This document shows, in pieces, positions 1 to 10,421 of a stretch of 12,440 nucleotides of DNA. The position numbers and the translations under genes were made by a program. Every line of letters starts with the position of its first letter. Within the stretch, counting starts at the first letter, position 1. The notes under the pieces are model-generated. The model was given only the letters and a program-made list of their open reading frames with translations, ran no database searches and was not told the DNA's origin. Origin of the DNA: Nephromyces sp. MM_2019 (Eukaryota > Apicomplexa > Aconoidasida > Nephromycida). The stretch covers positions 1 through 12,440 of the forward strand of contig JADHZB010000461.1 in NCBI GenBank assembly GCA_015657535.1, read 5' to 3'.

Positions 1-40
<40 letters not shown>
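1..40. repeat. Compound (TA)n-(GA)n microsatellite at the window edge
   Basis: Seven TA steps followed by thirteen GA steps. It is the same compound type as 6740-6803 and, reversed, 10363-10418. Confidence 0.95.
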
Positions 41-44
<4 letters not shown>

Positions 45-51
45 TATAGAC

Positions 52-370
52 TGTATGTATATGTATGTATATGTATATGTATGTATATGTATATGTATAT
101 GTGTATGTATATGTGTATGTATATGTGTATGTATATGTATATGTGTATGTATATGTATGTATATGTATGTATATGCATGTATGTATGTGTGTGTATGTAT
201 ATGTATGAATGTATATGTATGCATGTAGGTATATGTATATGTGTATGTATGAATGTATATGTATGTATGTATATGTATATGTATATGTATGTATGTATGC
301 ATGTATGTATATGTATATGTATATGCATGTATGTATGTATATGTATATGTATGTATGTGTGTGTGTGTAT
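52..370. repeat. (TATG/TATATG)n array
   Basis: The plus strand alternates TATG and TATATG steps with rare GAATG, GCATG and TGTG variants. A GTATATGTATGAATGTATAT segment and a GCATG step recur at intervals, suggesting a loose higher-order period near 100 bases. Confidence 0.93.
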
Positions 371-383
371 AGAGTATACATAC

Positions 384-3300
384 CAAAAAAAGGTATGGTA
401 TGGGCTAAAGACATTTTTCTTGAGGGAGAGAAATGAGTAGAGGTGTGTAAGTGTTGAAATGTGTCTTAATAAATTTCTCCAAATTTGAAAGAGAGGATTT
501 ATGAATTTAAACATATCAGGTTTAGAGAGATGTTGATAATGTGCTAATATCTCAGGTGTTACACATTTTGAAAAGTTTTGAATGGGCTCAAATGGAAGTA
601 CTATTGAATTCTCAAAGTCGAATAATAGTGTGTATTGTTGTAGAAATTCTTCTAAACAAGCTATTAATTCTTTGAATGTTGTAGGTGTAATAATTCGATT
701 AAGATAAGGTATTTCTAATTTCCAATGAGCTAGATGGTTTGATGTGTGTGTAGAAGATTGACTCATATCATACATATTATCATATCCACTCTGAGGTGTA
801 TCTATATCTCGATTATTATGACTTATATCATCATTATAACTCGCCATATCTTGTATATCTAATAAACCTCTAATTATATTTGGATCAGCATATTGCACAC
901 TCTGACCATTGTGTGTAATAGAAGTAAGTAAAAAAAAAGGCTTATTTAATAGATAACTCCATTGATGACAAGGTGTTAATTCTATGGTTGAATTATACAC
1001 ATCAATGTTTGTAGGTATATCATTTAATAAAGGATTAGAGCGATAAAATCTGATTAATTTTCCAATAAAATTTTCATCATGAATATCATTAAATTCTTTA
1101 TAAATAGTTTGTCTATAATCATCATCATGATTATATTCAAAATCTTCCTTTAGATATGCACACAGATATGCCTGTAAGTACATACATAATATATTTTGAG
1201 GGGTTAGTGCATAATTATACACACGGAAATCACCTATAAACCCAAATGCAGATTTACGGTTTTCACAATTATAACTCATTGAGCACTTATCAAGAAAATA
1301 ATGAGAGGTATTTTTGTGTGTATCTTTTGTTTGTAGAGATGAATCATTTGATGTGTGTGATTGACTAACAACATCATCAACTCTAGGTGTATCTGAAACT
1401 ATATCATCTTGTTGTATAAATTCAAGTGTGTTAATTGGATTAAATTTCATATCATCTGTGTATATGGTTTTATAACGCCTTAATATATCTCCCATATCTT
1501 CATTAGGTGTGGTAGCACCAAATCCACCATAAGGCCTTAAAGGAGGTAATATAAAAGGGAGTGGGCCTGGACACATTAATGTATTAAAATCACCAATTTG
1601 TTCTCCAGTCTGTTTACCATCTATAAATAATTTAATACTTGTTAAATCATTTACTAATGAAATGTGTACCCATTTTGAACGTGTTATAGTAGTATCAGAT
1701 ACAATAGTTCTAGGTTTTGAAGCCGATAAATCTGTAATTCCAGACCTCCTACAAGGAAAATAATTAAACCTAACAAATATATGATTCTCATGTGTTAACC
1801 AGAAACTCATAGCTGCGAAAGATAGACCTCTCATACATATTAATGAACAATTTTCAGTATCATCTGTGTGTGTGTGAGTTTTTTTGTTTGTGTGTACTGA
1901 TACAATAGGAGGTAGTAGTGTCGTCGTTGTAGTTGTAGTATGTGTATTATTTGTTGTTGTAGGGGTTGTAGTTGTATTAGGGTTTGCTTGTGTATGTGAA
2001 ATATTTGATTTGGGAGAAGATAGTTCTGATTGTGTACCTACACTATCTTGTGTGTGTAATGTTTTAGAATATATAAATTGAATATCTGGATCATTAGGTG
2101 AATTTGGAATTGTATAAGGTGGATGACTTGTTGTTGTTGTTTGATTAATTACATTTATATTATCCCGCTCAATATATTCATTGAATTTTTCACAATGTGT
2201 GTGTGTGTGTGTTGATTCTTGTTGTGTACCCTTAAATATATAATATGTAGGTATATCTTTATATTCATTAGTTGATATTGTATTTGATGGTATTGTTCTT
2301 TTATTAACTTCATTTTTATCTACCTTATATATGTGTGTAAAATCAGTATCAGTTACACACATACCTTCAGGTACATATAACCAAAATGAAATAGTAAATG
2401 CACCTCTCATATCAATAGAAGGTGATATAGTTGTAGGGGGAAATATTGAAGATGTATTATTATTTGTTTTATCCTTATTATTTTTTTTCTTATTGATTAT
2501 ACCTATCTGTGTATCTAGATATTGATCAAGTGTGTAATTATTTGAATGTTTATAGAAATCAGGTTCACACCCAAAATGTAATATACCTGGGAAAACTGGC
2601 CAATAATTTTTATATATTTCAGTTTCAATAATCGAGTGTGTAATAAGATTTCTTAATAATTTATTAGGGATAGATGAGTGTATATCTAAACGTTTATTAT
2701 TAGATTCCATAGGAGATGTTGTTGGGATGTGTGTATGTTTAGATGTTGTATTAATCATATTATCATCTGTGTGTATTGTTGTATCATCCATAAATTTGAA
2801 AAAATCCAACATTAATTGTAAACGATGAAACCAAGGTAATGTGTGTGTAGATATAAAAATATTTTGTCTGTTTTGAAATTCTTCAAAATTTTCAAGTAAT
2901 ATCTCATTATTTATTAACCTCCTTATTTTATAAGAAATTTGTAAAGAACTCTCATTTTTATACTCATATGCAAAATCTATTTTATCAATTTTATCATCTA
3001 AATATTGATTAAATAAAGGTATCCAACTCGATCTATCAAGAGGTAAGATGAGTGCTAGATTACCAAATGAATTAACCAAGTGTGTAAGGGGTATAGTTAC
3101 ATCTGTTTTACCCCATTTAGCTTTATTTATAGTTATTCCTAATTGTGTGTAATGTGTAAGATATTCTATAGAGATATAATATGGATGTTTTGAAGTCTTT
3201 ATATATTCATTATTGTGTGTGTGTGTATCTACAACTTGATATATATATGTATCACAAGGTGGACTTTGTGTGTTATTGATAAGGGGTGTGTATGGTTCTT

Positions 3301-3968
3301 CAATAATGTGTATGAAATTTTTTTCAAGTGTATCTTTAATGTATGTATTATTTATTACATCATTATTGATTTCTAAATGTGTAGGTTTAAATAATATAGG
3401 GAGTATATCATTATGATATATAAATGGTTTAGGTGTACATACTAATCTTAAACTATCTTTTGGGGGTAATAAGTAATCATAAGTAAACCTATTAAAATGT
3501 GTAGGTAATTCATGATTGGTATAAAATGTAAATACATTATATGGTGTGTGTGTATTATACATATTCTTCATACTATATACTTTACATGACCTTGTCCACA
3601 TATTATCATATGATGATGATGATTGTGGTGGTAAAGTGTGTGTAAGTTGTTTGAAAAGTTGTAAATGATTTTTATGACAATCTAATAATGATGGTGTGTG
3701 TGTTTGTCTGTGTGATCTATTGTTCATCCTTGATATTGCATAAAAATAAATCAACACATCAATCAAAAGTAGAAATTGATTATATAAATCAATTAATTCT
3801 TCCTCTGTTTCATCCAAACACCAACGTAGAAGTATACCACTCATAAAAAATGTACCTACAGACCCCACAAAACCATGAACTGGGGGGATTTCATAGTTAT
3901 TGTAAACATAACGAAATATAATTGAACAATATGAATAACAAAAGTGAAATAATTGAATAAAATGAGGC
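384..3968 (-). CDS. Exon 8: giant 3.6-kb exon with an interrupted LamG/concanavalin-A-like domain
   Basis: The acceptor TTTTTAG ends at 3969 and the donor GTATGT starts at 383, leaving phase 2. I read about 1195 uninterrupted codons (residues 1394-2588) and checked the frame at 2410, 1672, 1231 and 385. It starts with a hydrophobic region (EIPPVHGFVGSVGTFFMSGI, then LLRWCLDETEEELIDLYNQF). Residues 1500-1880 mix helical segments with Thr/His/Asn spacers; NYWPVFPGILHFGCEPDF near 1860 may be a degenerate CUB-like strand pair. A LamG-like domain spans about 1908-2324: DMRGAFTISFWLYVP, AMSFWLTHENHIFVRF, SKWVHISLVNDLTSIKLFID with GKQTG (Trp 2160), and AFGFIGDFRVYNYALTPQNI. Two low-complexity insertions interrupt it, at about 1930-2100 and 2215-2295. 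The tail (FQIWRNLLRHISTLTHLYSF) is helical. The frame stays open into the next intron's repeats, so the donor is chosen by signal and composition. Confidence 0.9.
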
Positions 3969-5392
3969 CTAAAAACATATACACACACACAAAAGGGGTA
4001 AGATAAATATATGTATGTAAATATATATATGTGTGTGGAATGATAAATATATATGTGTGTGGAATGATAAATATATATGTGTAGAATGATTCATATATAT
4101 GTGTAGAATGATTCATATATGTGTGTAAACATATATATATATATATGTGTAATTAGGAAGCATGTCTAGGTTTTGTGTAAGAAAAAAAAAATATATATTC
4201 GTAATGTGTAGGTTAAATAAAAATGTGTAGATGAAATAATTATGTAGGTTTAATAATATATATTATATGATTTATGTGTGTAATATGGAAAATATATGTG
4301 TAAACATATGAAAAAAAATTATTTATAATCCCATTCAATTGATATATATATATATTTTTTATATATAAATATATGTGTATATATGTATTTATTGTTTGAA
4401 ATAGTGTAATACTATATATATATATATATAACATACTCAGTAACAAATTGGTTTATATTGTGTGTAGAAATATTATCATCTCCATTGTTTAGGGCAGTTA
4501 TACTTAAATCATAAAAATGACTTAAAATATTTCTTAGTAAAGAAAATGCACTTGAACGATGATCAGAATTGAAAAAACAATATCTTAATAATAGCCCCAC
4601 ACACTTTGAAAATACAGCTACACATATACATACACACACATAAATATACATATGTAATTAATGAAATATATGTACAGGATATTATATCTACATATATTCT
4701 TTATATGTGTTCTTAATCTCTTATATTGGATATATATATATATACACATAAAGTATGTAAAAAAAATATATATATATACACATAAAGTATGTAAAAAAAA
4801 TATATATATATATACATAAAGTATGTAAAAAAATATATATATATATACATAAAGTATGTAAAAAAAAATATATATATATATACATAAAGTATGTAAAAAA
4901 ATATATATATATACATAAAGTATGTAAAATATATATATATATATACATATAAAGTATGTAAAAAATATATATATATACACACATAAGGTATGTAAAAATA
5001 TATATATATATATACATAAAGTATGTAAATAAATATATATATATACACATAAAGTATGTAAAAAAATATATATAGATATATCCCTAGAATAAATTCTTCA
5101 AACCCATCTATATAAAAAGTATGTACACACCCTTTCATCAATCCTCACACACACACATACACACACACATACCATAACGATTTTCTTTAGGTAAATAGAG
5201 GCTAATAATGTGTAACAAATCAGAGGCTAATAATAAATTTTTACTTTGTAATGCATCGTGATCAGACAAACGAAAATCAGTTGGGTAAAAATTAAATCTA
5301 AGGCCCCAACATCCATCAGCTGAGAGGCTAACAAATCGTAGCCAAATATGATTTGTATCCAATATTTTCGTACGATTAGGTATTTCTGTAGC

Positions 5393-5423
<31 letters not shown>

Positions 5424-6084
5424 ATGTGTTGTGGTGTGTGTGTGTGTGTGTGGTGTGGTGTGTGTGTGTGTGGTGTGGTGTGTGTGTTGTGGTGTGTGTG
5501 TTGTGTGTGTGTGTTGTGGTGTGTGTGTTGTGGTGTGTGTGTTGTGGTGTGTGTTGTGTGTGTGTGTTGTGGTGTGTGTGTTGTGGTGTGTGTGTTGTGG
5601 TGTGTGGTGTGGGTGTGTATAGGGGGGAGGAGGGGTGTAGGTGTGTATGTAGGAAGGTGTAGGGGTGTATATATGTAAAAGGATATGTGTAGAAATGTGT
5701 TGAGGTGTATATGTATAGAGGGATATGTATATAGGTGTGTAGGGAGGTATAGGAGAGGATAAGGATGATTTTGAAAGTATATATATTACATAAACTCAAT
5801 ATACACATGATGAATATCTAATTAATTTTTTTTATATGTAATACAATCATCACCCATTACTCAATACACATATACCTATACATCTATATCATTATATATA
5901 TTTATTTAAATATCCATTGATTCTCATCAACTTACACACCACACACCACACACACACACACCCACCACACACACACACCACACACCCACCACACACACCC
6001 ACCACACACACCCACCACACACCCACCACACACACCCACCACACACCCACCCNCCACACCCACCACACACCCACCACACACCCA

Positions 6085-6120
<36 letters not shown>

Positions 6121-6738
6121 CACATACGTTGTCCACGTATAGTAAAGATAGGTGTAGTCATTTGTTGATCAGAGTAGAATGTAAGAGAGTTTGTAATATC
6201 ATCAGCAAGCTTTGAATTCCTATCAAATACAGCCATCATTTTTCGACAATTTGGTAAACTAATTAACACCCTAATATCTTTATTAGATTCATAGGGGTGT
6301 GTAGTTTCCCACATAATTTCTGGGAGTGTGTAAGCAAACCCATTAACTGTGTGTAGTTGAAATTCTTCTATTAATAATTGGATATTATTTTGATCACCTG
6401 TTTCTACAAATGCCTTTAATAAATTAAACAAAGAAATTAATAAGGATAAATTTTCATCTTTGTGTGTATTATTAGCCTCATTGTGTGTTTGAAATATTGA
6501 TGTATATAAATTTGATAATTGATTTGTACCCTTATTTTTACCCCCTTTTAATGGTGGCCCTAATTCTGAATATACTAATTTTAATAATTTAAAAAATTCA
6601 TCAAATTTAATGAAATTGGATGATATTAACTCTTCAGATGTTGATTCATGAATTATCCATAATAATGTATGCCTTACCTACATATATATAATTTATATAT
6701 TGTTTTGTGTATATGTTTGTGTGTATATACGGTTTTGT

Positions 6739-6798
<60 letters not shown>

Positions 6799-9740
6799 GA
6801 GAGTGAGTCTATATATCATTTATATATTGACATATAGTCTTTATATACACACAGAATATAAATATACATGCTATATATATTCTATTTATACACATAGATC
6901 ATATATATATATATATATATACAACAATACACACACATACACACATTTTTACACACACATAAACACAACAATACACACAACAATACACACACATACACAC
7001 ATTTTTACACACACATACACACATTTTTACACACACATACACACAACAATACACACACATACACACACATACACACAACAATACACACATTTTTACACAC
7101 ACATAAACACAACAATACACACAACAATACACACAACAATACACACACATACACACAACAATACACACACATACACACAACAATACACACACATACACAC
7201 AACAATACACACAACAATACACACAACAATACACACACATACACACAACAATACACACACATACACACAACAATACACACACATACACACAACAATACAC
7301 ACATTTTTACACACACATACACACAACAATACACACAACAATACACACACATACACACAACAATACACACACATACACACACATACACACACATACACAC
7401 AACAATACACACACATACACACACACATACATATATATATATATACCTGTAAACCAGCAAGGGTATATTCACCTTCTTCAAGTTGTTGGAGGGCATGTAA
7501 GAATTTTTGTGGTTCATTAAGTGTGTGTGTATAATGAAAGGGTTCATTGTGTGTGTATGAAACTTTCCTACAGAAAATGATAGGAATACGAATAAGATAA
7601 CGTTTGGATGTTTCTTCATCAACAACTTCTAATATGGCCAATTTCATACCATTTTTTAAGATTTCTAAATCCCACACAATTCCACATTTCCCCCCAAAAC
7701 GTTTTATTAATAATTCATCTATACCAATGTGTGTAACTATACGCCTTGTAAATGATTCAATGTTATTATATATGTGTGTAGATCTTTTATTAATTGGTGA
7801 TGTGTGTGTATTTTGAGGTGTATGATTACGTACATGTATAGGATTATAATGTGAATTATATATACATGTAGATGTATTTGGATGATGTGTATCTTGTTTT
7901 GTTGTAGTGTGTATATCATGTGTGGGTTTATCAAATAGATGTGTATCTTGTGTGTGTGTATCTTGTGTGTGTGTATCTATATTTTGCATGTTAATAAATG
8001 TTGAATCATGATATAAAGTAGCATTGTCTGTAGGTAAATAACTTAAATCCATATCAAAATGATAATGTGTATTATGTATATCATGAGCTATACAATTTGG
8101 ATAACCATTAATTATATCAATATATTCATTATATTTTTTTTTAAATGTTGTATAATTCATCCAAATATCACCCACATTATTAACAATACGTACAACTGTA
8201 CCCAAAGTAATTGATTTGAAAAATGTATGATATTCAAAGGATGGTCCATGATCATTATAAGGTGTGTGTAAATCATCAAATGTATTATCACGTATATTAT
8301 TATCATGAATATTATTGTTTTGTTGTTGTTGTGTGTTATTATTATTTGTAGTTTGATTATTACTAAGTGTATGTACACCTGTTTCATTTATATCTAAACC
8401 TGATAAACCAGGATGTAATAACACATCTGAATGATCAATGTGTGTAAATGTAACTAATGAATTAATTGAACTTCCCTCTATATATATTGAAGGATCACGT
8501 GAATTAATAGTAAAATTTGTTAGCCTAGTATTTCTATCAGATGAAAAATCTTGATGTTTATGTACACCTGTCAAATGTATTACTTGATTTTCGGGAAACA
8601 TGAGTGTACGTAAACGTTGTGTGTGTGTAAAATATTGTTCAAATATATCGGAATAATCTCTATTGGGCCTAAAAAATAAATCTTCATTTCCTTCATCAAA
8701 TAATGATATATTTTGATTATTGTGTGTATTGGATTGTATATTATCATGTGTATTTGTATGATCAATTGTATCATGTGTGTGTGTCATTAAATTATGTGTA
8801 GTATTATCAAGATTCACTTCAAATGGAAATAATTCATGTGTGGTTGTTGTTGTGTGACTCTGATCATTTGTATATGTAACCCTTCTTTCTCCAGAATAAT
8901 CAATAGGATTGTGTGTGTGTGTATCATCATCCTGATTTTGTGTGTGTGTGTGTGTATCATCATCTTGATTTTGTGTGTGTGTATCATCAATCGTATTTGT
9001 GATTTCTAATTCATGTAAACGTTCCATTTGCATACGTTCAAATTCATATATACCATTTTCTAATAACCAATCTGTTGCACCATCTAATGAGTCTTGTGAA
9101 CGTTCTAAGGCCAATACACACAAACTGAGGGGAAATATACCACCCCCCATTAATTCATATAAAATTTCTGCGTTTGTGTGTCGTAATAACTCCATCTCAG
9201 AATACATAGGTTGAGTTGAAGAGAGATTATTCGTTGTAGAGGATGTGAAATTTTTATAATCTATATATATATATGTGTATGTATGTGTGTGTGTATGTGT
9301 ATGTGTGTATGTGTATGTGTGTATGTGTATGTGTGTATGTATGTGTGTATGTGTGTATGTGTGTGTGTGTATGTGTGTATGTGTGTGTGTATGATCTATA
9401 AATATATGTGTGTATATGTATGTTATGATCTATAAATATATGTGTGTATGTGTGTATGTATGTATGTGTGATCTATAAATATATGTGTGTATATGTATGT
9501 TATAATCTATAATTATATATATATGTGTATGTGTGATACATAAAAATATAGATAAATAAATATAAATAAATACGTATAAATAAATATATATGTATATATT
9601 ATATCCACATATATAAAAAACTATATATATATATACAACAAACAACTGTATAAATAATATAATAAATAATAAGTTATATATATAATATATATATATATAT
9701 ACAACAAACAACTGTATAAATAATATAATAAATACCAAGT

Positions 9741-9771
<31 letters not shown>

Positions 9772-9809
9772 CAACAAACAACTGTATAAACAATATAATA
9801 AATACCAAG

Positions 9810-9841
<32 letters not shown>

Positions 9842-10369
9842 CAAACATAATCCACACACACATACCCATAAGGTTATTAATAAGAGGTGTGTAATTATCA
9901 TTATTTCCTTTAAAGGGGAATTTAAAGGGTGTATTACCAAAATTGCAATACACACTTGAAACATCTTTACCATGCATCCAAATAACAGGGTGAAAACGAC
10001 CCTTTGCATTTTCAAAGGCAAAATGTTGATAATGTGTATCTGTATAATAACTATTTTCATCTAAATTTTTACACATTTCTAACCAATTTTCAATATTATA
10101 GTCACCATTATATTGTGGGTTTTGTTGTGGGTTAATATATCGTCCATTTTTAGTAATAAATATTTGGCCTTGTTGTACAATTAAACCCATACCGACAATA
10201 TCCCCCTTTGTAAATGTTGGGCCTATACCTGTTGGTTCATTTTCTCTATGAAATAAGAACCCTCTGAAAATGTGTATATAAATATATATATGTGTAGTGT
10301 GTGTGTATGTATAGTGTAGTGTGTATATACATATTGAGTATATATATTCAACTCTCTTTGTTTTTTTTT

Positions 10370-10421
<52 letters not shown>

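Larger units (their letters stand above)
1..383 (-). other. 5' part of intron 8 (partial), repeat-filled
   Basis: The transcript leaves exon 8 at the donor GTATGTATACTC and enters about 320 bases of ATACAT/ACACAT repeats, then CTCTCT and TATATA at the window edge. No open frame here other than repeat-born ones. The acceptor and next exon lie beyond position 1. Confidence 0.8.
5392..6127 (-). other. Intron 5 (736 bp, phase 1) splitting the CUB-like domain, with mirrored TG and CA arrays
   Basis: The transcript begins GTATGTGTTGTGTG and continues about 190 bases as TG/GTGGGTG-rich array; the last 350 bases are CA-rich with CACCACAC and CACAACAC steps, ending ATATATATAG. The two arrays are complementary in kind. 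The middle (5770-5935) is plain A+T-rich sequence. A second acceptor six bases inside the exon is possible. Confidence 0.88.
6678..7446 (-). other. Intron 4 (769 bp, phase 0), the longest complete intron
   Basis: The donor is GTATAT in a (TA)n run, followed on the coding strand by about 500 bases of TG-rich array. The acceptor side (6682-6740) carries ACACAAACATATACACAAAA-type sequence ending ATGTAG. A (TA)n-(GA)n compound repeat and an A+T-rich stretch (6803-6900) fill the rest. Long His-Thr or Val-Cys open frames on either strand come only from the array. Confidence 0.88.
9261..9865 (-). other. Intron 3 (605 bp, phase 1)
   Basis: The donor GTATGTGTGTGTGG at 9865 is TG-rich; the 250 bases before the acceptor ATATAG are CA-rich on the coding strand. 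The middle holds three 66-70-bp repeats and long (TA)n runs. Open frames here read Ile-Tyr or His-Thr repeats and are not genes. Confidence 0.88.

Noticed and set aside
1884..2525. Two plus-strand open frames (65 and 64 codons)
   Set aside because: They are antisense to exon 8. The Val-rich run mirrors the Thr tract of the LamG insertion.
4741..5075. CRISPR-like regular repeats
   Set aside because: Spacers are not unique: they are (TA)n of varying length, and the setting is a eukaryotic intron.
4618..5141. Minus-strand frames reading Tyr-Ile-Phe repeats that look like membrane segments
   Set aside because: All three frames are open across the same roughly 33-bp array, as expected for a TA-rich repeat lacking stops. 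They are intronic.
5348..5678. Plus-strand Cys/Val-rich frames that resemble cysteine-rich peptides
   Set aside because: They are pure TG-array translation in three frames at once and lie in intron 5.
7093..7446. Extension of exon 4 as a long Cys-Val tail to 7093
   Set aside because: The change from ordered protein to repeat falls exactly at CAG|GTATAT, and exon 5 continues in phase 0 with ordered sequence.
6803..7534. A 243-codon plus-strand open frame rich in Thr-His
   Set aside because: It is the CA array of intron 4 read in a stop-free frame, then the antisense of exon 4. No domain or codon bias beyond the repeat.
9010..9207. Met codon at 9207 as the start of a separate UBA protein
   Set aside because: The frame is open upstream to an acceptor at 9261 and joins the SPRY exon in phase, so a separate gene is less likely.
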